A stretch of DNA of 64,000 bases from an uncultured Marmoricola sp. (GCF_943913695.1 NZ_CALTZE010000003.1:4535-68534), one strand, 5' to 3'; shown: positions 7,588-16,149, counted from the first letter of the stretch. The notes: generated by a model not told the origin, from the sequence alone. Made by a program: numbers and translations.

Positions 7588-10500
7588 TCAGGCCCGGTCG
7601 CCGACCCGCTCGACCGCGAAGCGCAGCGCCAGCTCCTCCCCGCCGTGCGGCAGGTCGTCAGGTGAGTCACTGCGGAGCACCTCGGTCGCGAGCACCTCGC
7701 GCGCGATCAGCTCCTCGTGGGCGGCGACCGCTGCGGCGGTCTCCTCGGAGTCGGCGTACCAGCGCAGCGTGATGCGGTCGGAGACCTCGAACCCGCTGCC
7801 CTTGCGGGCCTCCTGCACCAGCCGCACCACCTCGCGGGCGAGGCCAGCGCGACGCAGCTCCTCGGTCAGCTCGAGGTCGAGCGCGACGGTCTCGCCCTGC
7901 TCGTTGACCACCGACCAGCCCTCGCGGGGTCGCTCGGAGACGATGACCTCCTCGGGCAGCACCTCGACCGGCTCGCCCTCGACGACCACCTCGGCGCGGC
8001 CCTGGTCCAGCGCGAGGGCCAGCCGGGCGGCATCGGCCTGCGCGATGGCGGCGGCGACGAGCGGGGTGCGCTGCGCGAACCGCTTGCCCAGGGCGCGGAA
8101 GTTGCCCTTGGCGCTGTGGTCGACCAGACCCTCGCCGGCCGCCGAGAGCGGCTCGACCTCGTGCACGTTGAGCTCCTCGGCCACCTCGCGGCGCAGCTCC
8201 TCGCCGAGCCGCTCGTGGGCGGAGGTGGCCACGAGGGCGCGCCGCAGCGGTTGCCGGGTGCGGACCTTGGCCTCGGCGCGGGCCGCCCGGCCGAGCTCGG
8301 TGATGCGTCGGGCCAGCCGGGTGCGCTCGGCGAGGTCGGGGTCGACCAGGTCGGCGCGCTGCTCGGGCCAGCTGGAGAGGTGCACCGACTCCGGTGCCTC
8401 GGGATCGGTGCTGACCACGAGATCGGCCCAGACCCGCTCGGTCACGAAGGGCGCCATCGGCGCCATCAGCTGGGTCACCAGCACCAGGCACTCGTGCAGG
8501 GTCGCGTACGCCGCGTGGTCGCCGTCCCAGAAGCGGCGCCGGGAGCGGCGTACGTACCAGTTGGACAGGTCGTCGACGTACGCCGCGATCAGCGCGCCCG
8601 CACGCTGGGTGTCGAAGTCCTCCATCGCGGCGGTGACCTCGCCGACGAGGCGGTGCGCCTCGGAGAGCGCCCAGCGGTCGAGGACGGGGCGCTGGGCCGG
8701 CTCCGGGGCCTGGGAGGCGGCCGGGGTCCAGCCGTCGAGGTTGGCGTAGAGCACCTGGAAGGCCACGGAGTTCCAGTAGGTCAGCAGGACCTTGCGCACG
8801 GTCTCCTGGATCGTGGTGTGACCCACGCGGCGCGCCGCCCACGGGGAGCCGCCCGCCGCCATGAACCAGCGCACGGCGTCGGCGCCGTGCTCGTCCATCA
8901 GCGGGATCGGCTCGAGGATGTTGCCGAGGTGCTTGCTCATCTTGCGGCCGTCCTCGGCCAGGATGTGCCCCAGGCACAGCACGTTGCGGTAGGACGAGGC
9001 GTCGAAGACGAGCGTGCCGACCGCCATCAGGGTGTAGAACCAGCCGCGGGTCTGGTCGATGGCCTCGCAGATGAAGTCGGCGGGGTAGGCCTGCTCGAGC
9101 ATCTGCTCGGAGCCCTCGACGTGGGGGTAGCCCCACTGCGCGAAGGGCATCGCCCCGGAGTCGAACCACGCGTCGATCACCTCCGGGACCCGACGTGCGG
9201 TCTCACCGCAGGTGGGGCAGGCGAAGGTGACCTCGTCGACGTAGGGCCGGTGCGGGTCGAGCCCCGACTGGTCGGTCCCGGTGAGCTCGCCGAGCTCGGC
9301 GCGCGAGCCCACGCAGGTCTGGTGGCCCTGCTCGCAGCGCCAGATCGGCAGTGGGGTGCCCCAGTAGCGGCTGCGCGAGAGCGCCCAGTCGACGTTGTTG
9401 TCGAGCCAGTCGCCGTAGCGGCCGTGCTTGATGGTGGCGGGATACCAGGTGGTGCCCTCGTTCTCCCGCACCAGCGCGTCCTTGATCGCGGTGGTGCGGA
9501 TGTACCACGACGGCTGGGCGTAGTAGAGCAGCGCGGTGTGGCAGCGCCAGCAGTGCGGGTAGGAGTGCTCGTAGGCGACGTGGCGGAAGAGCCGCCCGCG
9601 TGCGGTGAGATCCGCGACGAGGTCGGTGTTGGCGTGCCGGAAGAACTGGCCGCCGACGAGGTCGAGGTCGTCCTCGAACTCACCCCGCGGGGTGATCGGG
9701 TTGACCATCGCGACGCCGTGTCGACGGCACGAGGCGAAGTCGTCCTCACCGAACGCGGGGGACTGGTGCACCAGGCCGGTGCCGTCCTCGGCGGTGACGT
9801 AGTCCTCGGTCACCACGAAGTGCGCCTCCCCGGGCCACTCGACCAGGTCGAAGGGGCGCTCGTAGGTCCAGCCGACCATGTCGGCGCCGGTGAAGCGGTC
9901 GCCCACCTCCCAGCCCTCGCCCAGGGCGGCCTCCAGCAGCGACTCGGCGACCACCAGGGTCTCCTCGCCGTTGCTGGCGGTGACGTAGGTCAGCTCGGGG
10001 TGCGCGGCGACCAGGGCGTTGGAGACCAGCGTCCACGGCGTCGTGGTCCAGATCAGCAGGGACGCCGCTGCGGCGTACGGCCCGGAGGTCAGCGGCATCC
10101 GCACGTAGACCGAGGGGTCGGTGACGGTCTCGTAGCCCTGCGCCAGCTCGTGGTCGGAGAGACCGGTGCCGCAGCGCGGGCAGTAGGGCGAGACCCGGAA
10201 GTCCTCCTCGAGCAGGCCCTTGCGGTGGATCTGCTGCAGCGCCCACCACAGCGAGTCGACGTACTCCGGATCCATGGTGCGGTAGGGCTCGCGCATGTCG
10301 ATCCAGCAGCCCATCCGGTCGGTCATCTGCTCCCACAGGCCGACGTAGCGCGAGACCGACTCGCGGCAGCGCGCGTTGAACTCCGCGATGCCGAAGGCCT
10401 CGATGTCGGCCTTGCCGGAGAAGCCGAGCTCCTTCTCCACGGCCAGCTCCACGGGCAGACCGTGGCAGTCCCAACCGCCCTTGCGGTTGACCTGGTAGCC

Positions 10501-10737
10501 CTGCATGGTGCGAAAGCGCGGGAAGACGTCCTTGAAGGTGCGCGACTCGATGTGGTGGGTGCCGGGGCGTCCGTTGGCGGTCGGTGGACCCTCGTAGAAG
10601 GTCCAGGTCGGGCGCCCGGCGTTGCGGGCCACCGACTTCTCGAAGATGCCCTCGGTGGCCCAGAAGTCCATGACCTCGCGCTCCAGGAGCGGCAGGTCGA
10701 CCTGCGGGGGGACGGGGCGGTAGGAGCGGTCGCTCAC
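7588..10737 (-). CDS. ileS: Isoleucyl-tRNA synthetase
   Basis: Class I aminoacyl-tRNA synthetase of 1049 residues charging tRNA-Ile with a built-in editing domain. The length and the start YRPVPPQVDLP match the long, eukaryote-like IleRS clade found in many actinobacteria. The ATP-site motif region PPTANGRPGTHH is near residue 55 and the second signature RKMSKHLGN near residue 597. The anticodon-binding domain carries NWYVRRSRRRFW. The GTG at 10737 is chosen over a much longer open frame because the protein begins there normally and AAGGA (10744-10748) lies 6 bases upstream. Expression is expected to be T-box controlled. It runs against the flanking genes. Confidence 0.97.
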   Translation of the reverse strand: MSDRSYRPVPPQVDLPLLEREVMDFWATEGIFEKSVARNAGRPTWTFYEGPPTANGRPGTHHIESRTFKDVFPRFRTMQGYQVNRKGGWDCHGLPVELAVEKELGFSGKADIEAFGIAEFNARCRESVSRYVGLWEQMTDRMGCWIDMREPYRTMDPEYVDSLWWALQQIHRKGLLEEDFRVSPYCPRCGTGLSDHELAQGYETVTDPSVYVRMPLTSGPYAAAASLLIWTTTPWTLVSNALVAAHPELTYVTASNGEETLVVAESLLEAALGEGWEVGDRFTGADMVGWTYERPFDLVEWPGEAHFVVTEDYVTAEDGTGLVHQSPAFGEDDFASCRRHGVAMVNPITPRGEFEDDLDLVGGQFFRHANTDLVADLTARGRLFRHVAYEHSYPHCWRCHTALLYYAQPSWYIRTTAIKDALVRENEGTTWYPATIKHGRYGDWLDNNVDWALSRSRYWGTPLPIWRCEQGHQTCVGSRAELGELTGTDQSGLDPHRPYVDEVTFACPTCGETARRVPEVIDAWFDSGAMPFAQWGYPHVEGSEQMLEQAYPADFICEAIDQTRGWFYTLMAVGTLVFDASSYRNVLCLGHILAEDGRKMSKHLGNILEPIPLMDEHGADAVRWFMAAGGSPWAARRVGHTTIQETVRKVLLTYWNSVAFQVLYANLDGWTPAASQAPEPAQRPVLDRWALSEAHRLVGEVTAAMEDFDTQRAGALIAAYVDDLSNWYVRRSRRRFWDGDHAAYATLHECLVLVTQLMAPMAPFVTERVWADLVVSTDPEAPESVHLSSWPEQRADLVDPDLAERTRLARRITELGRAARAEAKVRTRQPLRRALVATSAHERLGEELRREVAEELNVHEVEPLSAAGEGLVDHSAKGNFRALGKRFAQRTPLVAAAIAQADAARLALALDQGRAEVVVEGEPVEVLPEEVIVSERPREGWSVVNEQGETVALDLELTEELRRAGLAREVVRLVQEARKGSGFEVSDRITLRWYADSEETAAAVAAHEELIAREVLATEVLRSDSPDDLPHGGEELALRFAVERVGDRA

Positions 10738-11017
10738 GGGTGGTCCTTCACGGCTCTCGACGACACCGAAGGGACGAGCTCCGGCTGCGCCGTGGCCCGC
10801 GGTACCACCCTCCTTGGCCGCCGCTGCGCGCCGGCCCACTTCCTTGCTCGCCGCTGCCGGGTCTACCCCCGCCGCGACGTGCACGGTGGGCTCTTCCGGC
10901 GGCTCGGGGCTGATCCTCCCCACTGCCGTGCCACCGGGCTCGCACCGTCCCCGGCTCGCTGCTGGCCGTGCTGGTGGGTACTGGTCCCGTCGACGCCCTG
11001 CGGTCGCCGCGAGTGTA
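10738..11017 (-). promoter_or_regulatory. T-box riboswitch leader of ileS (translational type)
   Basis: On the minus strand the canonical T-box core AGGGTGGTACCGCGGG occupies 10811 down to 10796. About 100 bases upstream, a candidate specifier AUC (isoleucine codon) reads from 10914 to 10912 within GGAUCAGC. The core GGGUGGUACC is complementary to GGACCACCC (10746-10738), which overlaps the ileS ribosome site and abuts its GTG. That gives a sequestrator helix and implies control of translation initiation rather than termination. A -10-like TACACT sits at 11017-11012, so the leader would run from about 11004. Actinobacterial ileS genes are known for this class of T-box. This element fills most of the 432-base gap before traR. 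Confidence 0.88.
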
Positions 11018-11108
11018 CGCCGCCCGCCGCCGCGAGCGCCGTGGCCCCGGTGTCGCCCGGGTGTGGCACAGTGCCGCGAGGTGAGTTGAAGGGGTTCGAC
11101 CCGCCGCA

Positions 11109-11114
11109 TATCCT
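11109..11114 (+). promoter_or_regulatory. -10 box of the traR-lspA-rluD operon
   Basis: TATCCT lies about 55 bases before the start codon at 11170, in the part of the gap not used by the ileS leader. No clear -35 hexamer is visible. Confidence 0.45.
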
Positions 11115-11169
11115 CGCCGCCACACGCGCGCGCCTGCCGCGCCACGTCCCATGAAGGGCCCCCCACCTC

Positions 11170-11826
11170 ATGGCCTCTGCCGCCAAGAAGACGTCCAAGA
11201 CCACCCCGGCGAAGAAGGCCCCGGTGAAGAAGGCGGTCACCAAGGCCACCTCTGCCAAGACGCCGGCCAAGGCCGCGAAGGCCCCGGCGAAGAAGTCTGC
11301 TCCCCAGAAGCCGGCTGCCACGAAGACGGCGAGCAAGAGGCCGACGACCAAGACGGCGGCCAAGAAGGCGGCTGCCAAGAAGGCGTCGACGAAGAAGGCG
11401 GCGAGCACGGGCCGCACCGATCGGGCCGTGGCCTCCAGCCTGGTCGTGCTCGAGCAGGAGGACCCGTGGACCGCCGCGCAGCTCGCCGAGGTGCGCGAGC
11501 AGCTGCACGCCGACGTGGAGCGGCTCACCGGTGAGCTCGCCGAGGTCGAGGGCGACCTCGCCGGCATGATCGAGAACCCCGGCGAGGGGGCCGGCCACGA
11601 CCAGGCCGACGTCGGCTCGGCCTCCTACGAGCGCGACCAGGAGCGCCAGATCGTCAACAACGCCCGCGACATGCTGGTGCAGAGCCGGCACGCGCTCGAG
11701 CGCATCGACGACGGCAGCTACGGCCAGTGCGAGGTCTGCGGCAACCCCATCGGCAAGAACAGGCTGATGGCCTTCCCGCGGGCGACGCTGTGCCTGCGCT
11801 GCAAGCAGCGCGAGGAGCGCCGCTGA
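11170..11826 (+). CDS. DksA/TraR-family zinc-finger protein with Lys/Ala-rich histone-like tail
   Basis: A 218-residue protein joining two unlike parts. Residues 1-75 are a low-complexity Lys/Ala/Thr/Pro tail with repeated AKK, PAKK and AAKK units, like histone H1 or the tail of mycobacterial HupB. From about 90 to 218 it is a DksA/TraR module: a coiled-coil pair with ASYERDQERQIVNN, then a four-Cys zinc finger CEVCGNPIG...LCLRCKQ. DksA proteins bind the RNA polymerase secondary channel; the tail suggests added DNA or RNA binding, which is inference. The ATG has no strong ribosome site. It heads an operon with lspA and rluD, coupled by a 4-base overlap. Confidence 0.9.
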   Translation: MASAAKKTSKTTPAKKAPVKKAVTKATSAKTPAKAAKAPAKKSAPQKPAATKTASKRPTTKTAAKKAAAKKASTKKAASTGRTDRAVASSLVVLEQEDPWTAAQLAEVREQLHADVERLTGELAEVEGDLAGMIENPGEGAGHDQADVGSASYERDQERQIVNNARDMLVQSRHALERIDDGSYGQCEVCGNPIGKNRLMAFPRATLCLRCKQREERR

Positions 11827-12392
11827 AGGCGCAGCCCCCGGCCACGACGGACCCCGCGGACCGTCCGGGTCGGCGGCGTACGGCGCTCGCGCTGGCCATC
11901 GGGGTGGTCGGGCTGGCCGTCGACCAGGTGACCAAGGCCCTCGCGGTGCGTGAGCTCACCGACCGCGACCCCGTCGAGGTCGTCGGCAGCGTGCTGCGCC
12001 TGGTCCTCGTCTACAACCCCGGTGCGGCGTGGGGTGCGGGCTCCTCGGTGACGCCGCTGATCACGGTGGTCGCGATCGTGGCCACCGGGCTGGTGCTCTG
12101 GCAGATGACCAAGGTGCGCCACCTGGCCTGGGCCGTGGCGCTCGGGCTGCTGCTCGCCGGGGTCGGGGGCAACCTGCTCGACCGGCTGCTGCGCGACCCG
12201 GGGCCCTTCCGGGGTCACGTGGTCGACTTCCTGGCGCTGCCGCGCTGGCCGGTCTTCAACGTCGCCGACATGTGCATCAACATCGCCGGCGTGCTGCTCG
12301 TGGTGCTGCTGCTGCGGGGCATCGGCGTCGACGGCACCCGCCTGGACCACGAGCCCCGGCCCGATGAGTCCCGGCCCGAGGGGGCCCGGTGA
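11823..12392 (+). CDS. lspA: LspA, lipoprotein signal peptidase (apparent CTG start)
   Basis: Integral membrane aspartyl protease (signal peptidase II) that removes the signal peptide from prolipoproteins after lipidation. It has four hydrophobic segments, and the catalytic Asp residues lie in GGNLLDRL and [12 protein letters not shown]. No ATG, GTG or TTG lies between the traR stop and the first membrane helix in this frame except GTG codons inside the helix. CTG at 11823 overlaps the traR TGA as CTGA, mirrors the other 4-base junctions here, and follows GAGGAG at 11813-11818. It gives 189 residues. The window encodes several lipoprotein substrates. Confidence 0.9.
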   Translation: MKAQPPATTDPADRPGRRRTALALAIGVVGLAVDQVTKALAVRELTDRDPVEVVGSVLRLVLVYNPGAAWGAGSSVTPLITVVAIVATGLVLWQMTKVRHLAWAVALGLLLAGVGGNLLDRLLRDPGPFRGHVVDFLALPRWPVFNVADMCINIAGVLLVVLLLRGIGVDGTRLDHEPRPDESRPEGAR

Positions 12393-13327
12393 GCAGCCAG
12401 CCCGAGGAGCGGAGCCTGGAGGTGCCCGAGAGCCTCGGCGGCGAGCGGGTCGACGTCGGCCTCGGGCGCATGTTCGGGATCTCCCGCAGCAAGGCGGCCG
12501 AGCTGGTCTCGGGCGGACGCGTCCAGCTCGACGGGTCGCCCGCGGCCAAGTCCGACCGGCTCCTGCCCGGGACCCGGCTCGAGGTCTCCTTCCCGGTCGA
12601 GTCCGACCCGCTGGAGGTGCTCGCCGAGGAGGTCGAGGGCGTCGGCATCCTGCACGACGACGACGACCTGGTCGTCGTCGACAAGCCGGTGGGCGTCGCG
12701 GTGCACCCCTCGATGGGGTGGACCGGGCCCACGCTGGTCGGGCACCTGCGCGGTGCCGGCTACCAGATCGCCACCGGGGGCGCTCCCGAGCGACAGGGGA
12801 TCGTGCAGCGGCTCGACGTCGGCACCTCGGGGGTGATGGTCGTCGCCAAGAGCGAGCGCGCCTACTCCCTGCTCAAGCAGGCCTTCCGCGACCGCGAGGT
12901 CGACAAGACCTACCACGCGCTGGTGCAGGGGCATCCCGACCCGCTCCAGGGCACGGTCGACGCCCCCATCGGGCGGCACCCGGGGTCGGACTGGCGCTTC
13001 GCCGTGCACGAGGACGGCAAGCACGCCGTCACCCACTACGAGACCCTCGAGGCACATCGCTTCGCCAGCCTGCTCGAGGTGCAGCTCGAGACCGGCCGGA
13101 CCCACCAGATCCGGGTGCACATGGCCGCGCTGCGCCACCCCTGCGTCGGTGACCTGACCTACGGCGCCGACCCCACGCTGGCGCGCCGGCTCGGACTGGA
13201 GCGGCAGTGGCTGCACGCCGTACGCCTGGGGTTCGTCCACCCCGGCACCGGCGACCACGTGAGCTACGAGTCGGCCTACCCGGCCGACCTCGCCCACGCG
13301 CTCGAGGTCATCCGTGACGGCGCCTGA
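12389..13327 (+). CDS. rluD: RluD-family 23S rRNA pseudouridine synthase
   Basis: A 312-residue RNA-modifying enzyme of the RluA/RluD family, which isomerises uridines in 23S rRNA helix 69. An N-terminal S4 RNA-binding domain (about residues 12-75, with [15 protein letters not shown]) precedes the catalytic domain. That domain carries HRLD-type motif [15 protein letters not shown], whose Asp is the nucleophile, and the RTHQIRVH motif near the end. GTG at 12389 overlaps the lspA stop as GTGA. The lspA-rluD pairing is widely conserved. The exact target uridines are not shown by sequence. Confidence 0.93.
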   Translation: MSSQPEERSLEVPESLGGERVDVGLGRMFGISRSKAAELVSGGRVQLDGSPAAKSDRLLPGTRLEVSFPVESDPLEVLAEEVEGVGILHDDDDLVVVDKPVGVAVHPSMGWTGPTLVGHLRGAGYQIATGGAPERQGIVQRLDVGTSGVMVVAKSERAYSLLKQAFRDREVDKTYHALVQGHPDPLQGTVDAPIGRHPGSDWRFAVHEDGKHAVTHYETLEAHRFASLLEVQLETGRTHQIRVHMAALRHPCVGDLTYGADPTLARRLGLERQWLHAVRLGFVHPGTGDHVSYESAYPADLAHALEVIRDGA

Positions 13328-14081
13328 CTCTGGGTCTGAATCCGGGCCCGAGCTCGTGCTGCGACCGGCCGAGGTCGAGGAGGTGCCGCAGCTGGTCGAG
13401 ATCTACCTCGCGGCGGGCACCGGAGCCGGCCATCCGACCGAGCGTCGCTCCCGCGAGCAGCTGGAGGCGTGGCTGGGCGAGCGGGTGCGTCGTACGCCGC
13501 CCGAGCGCCACGAGGTCTGGGTCGCGGCCGCGCAGGAGGCTGTGGGGTTCCTCGACCTGCACGGCGACTGGGTCTCGCTGCTCTTCGTGCACCCGCGCGC
13601 GCAGCGCCAGGGCGTCGGTCGCGCGCTGCTGGAGCTGGTGCAGGCGCTGCGACCCGGCGGCTTCGGGCTCCGGGTGCACGCCGACAACGCCACCGCCCGC
13701 GCCTTCTACGCCCGTCTCGGGCTGGTCGAGCTCGAGCGCACCGACGGGTCGGCCTACGACGACGGCTGGCCCGACTGCCGCCTGGCCTGGCCCGGCCAGG
13801 AGCCGCTGCGGCACTGGCGGGCGGCCATCGACGAGGTCGACGCCGAGCTCGCGGTGCTGCTCGCCCGGCGCTTCGCGCTGACCGCGGCGGTCCAGGACCA
13901 CAAGGCCGCGACCGAGGGAGCCGGCGGCGAGGCCGCGCGCGACCCGCAGCGCGAGGCCGAGATCGTCGAGCGCATGGCGCGCCTGGCCCCCTCGCTCGAC
14001 CGCGCGCACCTGGAGCGGGTGATGGCCGTGGTGCTGGAGCAGGGCATCGCCGCCTGGGAGCACGGGCCTCCAGCCGATTGA
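13314..14081 (+). CDS. GNAT acetyltransferase fused to an AroQ-type chorismate mutase domain
   Basis: A 255-residue two-domain protein. Residues 1-160 form a GNAT acyltransferase with acetyl-CoA loop [10 protein letters not shown] and [15 protein letters not shown]. Residues 166-250 look like a small all-helical chorismate mutase (AroQ): R169 (HWRAAID), R185/R186 (LLARRF), K197 (VQDHKAA), D210 and RE at 213-214 line up in order with the Arg, Arg, Lys, Asp and Arg-Glu active-site residues of E. coli AroQ. Chorismate mutase makes prephenate for Phe/Tyr synthesis. The GTG start lies within rluD (14-base overlap), so it belongs to the same operon. The GNAT substrate is unknown and the fusion is unusual. 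Confidence 0.8.
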   Translation: MTAPDSGSESGPELVLRPAEVEEVPQLVEIYLAAGTGAGHPTERRSREQLEAWLGERVRRTPPERHEVWVAAAQEAVGFLDLHGDWVSLLFVHPRAQRQGVGRALLELVQALRPGGFGLRVHADNATARAFYARLGLVELERTDGSAYDDGWPDCRLAWPGQEPLRHWRAAIDEVDAELAVLLARRFALTAAVQDHKAATEGAGGEAARDPQREAEIVERMARLAPSLDRAHLERVMAVVLEQGIAAWEHGPPAD

Positions 14082-14111
14082 ATGCACTCTGCATTCATAG
14101 TGAGCTATCGT
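14079..14111 (+). promoter_or_regulatory. vapBC promoter with palindromic operator
   Basis: A perfect inverted repeat with 8-base arms, TGAATGCA (14079-14086) and TGCATTCA (14090-14097), with a 3-base centre, lies just upstream of a -10 box TATCGT (14106-14111). The antitoxin ATG follows 6 bases later, so the transcript would be leaderless. A second short palindrome TGCATGCA (14111-14118) covers the start. The arrangement suits autoregulation by a ribbon-helix-helix antitoxin or its toxin complex. Confidence 0.7.
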
Positions 14112-14117
14112 GCATGC

Positions 14118-14372
14118 ATGGGCTCGCTCCTCCAGATCCGTGACGTCCCCGACGAGTCGCGTCGTGAGCTCAAGGCGCGCGCCGCCCAGCAGGGACGCTC
14201 TCTCAACGCCTACCTCCTGGAGCTCATCGAGCGCGAGGTGTCTCGCCCGTCGGTGGCCGAGGTGCTGGCCCGGGCGCGGCTGCGTGGCGGGCGCACCGGG
14301 GGCTCGGTCGTCGAGGCTGTGTCCATCGCGCGCGAGGAGCGTGACTCGGAGCTGCTGCGGCGCTTGCCGTGA
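14118..14372 (+). CDS. Ribbon-helix-helix antitoxin (VapB/FitA-like)
   Basis: An 84-residue protein with an N-terminal ribbon-helix-helix DNA-binding fold (LLQIRDVPDESRRELKARA, then GRSLNAYLLELIERE) and a polar C-terminal part likely to wrap around the toxin. It would neutralise the PIN-domain protein encoded next and repress the shared promoter. The ATG at 14118 is preferred to the upstream in-frame codon at 14082 because the latter lies in the operator and the -10 box sits 6 bases before 14118. It overlaps the toxin gene as GTGA. Confidence 0.85.
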   Translation: MGSLLQIRDVPDESRRELKARAAQQGRSLNAYLLELIEREVSRPSVAEVLARARLRGGRTGGSVVEAVSIAREERDSELLRRLP

Positions 14373-14758
14373 TCGTGGTCGACTGCTCGGTCGTCGTCGA
14401 CGTGCTCACGTGGCACGGCGAGGGCGAGGTCCCGCACGACGAGCTCGCCGGGCGCGACCTGCACGCGCCGGCGTTGCTCGACTACGAGGTGGTCTCCGCC
14501 CTCAGGGGACTGACGCTCGGGGCACACCTCGAGCCGGCCCGGGCGAGTGCCGCACTCCTTGACTTCGACGACTTGCCCATCCAACGCTGGCACGATGCGG
14601 CGCCGCTGCGTGAGCGGGCCTTCGCGCTGCGGGACAACCTCACTGCCTACGACGCGGCCTACGTCGCGCTGGCCGAGGCGCTTCAGTGTCCGCTATTGAC
14701 GCGGGACGCGCGCCTCGGCCGGTCCCGGGGCCACGACGCCGAGATCCGAGTGCTCTGA
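14369..14758 (+). CDS. PIN-domain ribonuclease toxin (VapC family)
   Basis: A 129-residue PIN-domain protein, the usual size for VapC toxins, which cleave tRNA or rRNA. The acidic metal-site residues are in place: D5 (VVDCSVVVD), E40 (LLDYEVVSAL), D95 (TAYDAAYVALAE) and D113 (LLTRDARL). GTG at 14369 overlaps the antitoxin stop. The pair forms a type II toxin-antitoxin module between housekeeping genes. The specific RNA target cannot be read from the sequence. Confidence 0.9.
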   Translation: MIVVDCSVVVDVLTWHGEGEVPHDELAGRDLHAPALLDYEVVSALRGLTLGAHLEPARASAALLDFDDLPIQRWHDAAPLRERAFALRDNLTAYDAAYVALAEALQCPLLTRDARLGRSRGHDAEIRVL

Positions 14759-14862
14759 GCATCGGCGCATGACGTCGGCGCCCGGCCACCCCACCCCGGG
14801 GCGTGGTGTCTGACGGGTCACACCGGGTGTCGCCGCTCGCCGCGGCGGGGCACGGTGGTGGG

Positions 14863-16092
14863 GTGAGCGTCTCGGGGCCGTCAGCCAGCCAGCCCGACGG
14901 GCAGCCCGTCGACCTGCTGCACCGGCCGGGCACCCCCGGCTACCGCCGCCTCAATGCGGCGATGGTGCTGGCGGGGTTGGCGGCCTTCGGGCTGCTCTAC
15001 TCCGCGCAGCCGGTGCTGCCACAGCTCAGCGAGGAGTTCGACGTACGCCCCACCACGGCCAGCCTCGCTGTGAGCGCGAGCACGGGAGCGCTGGCCCTGA
15101 CGGTGATCCCGGTGGTCGGCCTGGCGCGGCGCTTCGGTCGCGCCCGGGTGATGCTCGGCGGCCTGGTGGTCGCCGTGCTGCTGACCGCCGGGGTGGCCGC
15201 GGCTCCCAGCTTCGAGGTGCTCGTGGCACTGCGGGCCGCCTCCGGCGTGGCGTTGGCCGCCGTCGCCGGGGTCACGATGGGCCACGTGGGGGCCGAGGTG
15301 CACCCGCGCGGCCTGGCCTCGGCCATGGGCCTCTACGTCGCGGGAAACTCCCTCGGTGGCGTCTCGGGGCGCCTGGTGACCGCGGGGGTCTCCGACGTCG
15401 CCGGCTGGCGCTGGGGCGTGCTCGTCCTGGCGCTGGCCGCGGCGCTCGTCACCGTCGTGTTCTGGCGGGTGCTGCCGCGCACGGTCGCCGACGACGGGGA
15501 CGAGGTCGCCGGACTGCGTGGTCTGGGGCCGGCGGTGTGGCTGATCGCGCTGATCCCCTTCACCGTCATGGGCGGCTTCGTGGCGGTCTACAACTACCTC
15601 GGCTACCGGCTCTCGGCTCCGCCGTTCGAGCTGGCGCCGGGCGTGCTCGGGCTGGTCTTCCTGGCCTATCTCGCGGGCAGCGCCTCCTCCACCATCGCGG
15701 GACGGCTCGCCGACCGCTGGGGGCGCCCGGTCGTGCTCACGGGTGCGGTGCTGGTGATGCTGGCGGGACTGGCGCTGACCCTGCCCGACCGGCTCGGGCT
15801 GGTGGTGGCCGGGCTGGTGGTCTTCACCGCAGGCTTCTTCGCCGCCCACGGCACGGCCAGCGGGTGGGCGCCGGCCGTCGCGGGACCGGGTCGCACCACC
15901 GCCGCCAGCGCGGTCTACGTCGCCTCCTACTACGCCGGCTCGAGCGTCTTCGGACTGGTGTTGGGGGAGGCCTGGACCGGCGCCGGGTGGGGCGGGCTGG
16001 CGCTCGCCGTGGCCGCCTTGGGGGCGGTCGCGCTGCTCGCCTGCCTGGCCGTCGTGGTGCGGCTGCGCCGCTCCCGACGAGCACCCGGCTGA
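14863..16092 (+). CDS. MFS transporter, YnfM-like drug/metabolite exporter
   Basis: A 409-residue, 12-helix major facilitator superfamily protein. The N-terminal half has YSAQPVLPQLSEEF before helix 2 and the loop motif RRFGRARVM between helices 2 and 3; the C-terminal half has the related ADRWGRPVV. Overall it resembles YnfM/arabinose-efflux-type exporters; the substrate is unknown. GTG at 14863 is chosen over the upstream GTG at 14803 because a -10-like CACGGT (14851-14856) ends 6 bases before it, fitting the leaderless pattern of the window. It stands alone between vapBC and dnaE. Confidence 0.85.
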   Translation: MSVSGPSASQPDGQPVDLLHRPGTPGYRRLNAAMVLAGLAAFGLLYSAQPVLPQLSEEFDVRPTTASLAVSASTGALALTVIPVVGLARRFGRARVMLGGLVVAVLLTAGVAAAPSFEVLVALRAASGVALAAVAGVTMGHVGAEVHPRGLASAMGLYVAGNSLGGVSGRLVTAGVSDVAGWRWGVLVLALAAALVTVVFWRVLPRTVADDGDEVAGLRGLGPAVWLIALIPFTVMGGFVAVYNYLGYRLSAPPFELAPGVLGLVFLAYLAGSASSTIAGRLADRWGRPVVLTGAVLVMLAGLALTLPDRLGLVVAGLVVFTAGFFAAHGTASGWAPAVAGPGRTTAASAVYVASYYAGSSVFGLVLGEAWTGAGWGGLALAVAALGAVALLACLAVVVRLRRSRRAPG

Positions 16093-16143
16093 GCACCCGT
16101 GCGGAGCCCGCGTGGGATGTCACAGGGCTGTGCTGTGCTGACG

Positions 16144-16149
16144 TAGGGT
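16144..16149 (+). promoter_or_regulatory. -10 box upstream of dnaE
   Basis: TAGGGT lies 55 bases before the chosen dnaE ATG. Transcription near 16156 would leave a leader of about 49 bases. No clear -35 hexamer. Confidence 0.45.

Noticed and set aside
7717..11154. Open frame of 1145 codons on + opposite ileS
   Set aside because: It is antisense to a certain ileS gene, is compositionally biased (Gly/Val/Asp/Arg-rich), shows no domain, and runs through the T-box. High GC makes such frames common.
10738..11691. Extension of ileS by about 318 codons upstream
   Set aside because: The frame is open, but it crosses the T-box leader and the divergent traR gene; the protein begins normally at 10737 with a ribosome site.
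14803..14862. Longer MFS N-terminus starting at 14803
   Set aside because: The extra 20 residues are not conserved in appearance, and the -10-like box lies within them, pointing to 14863.
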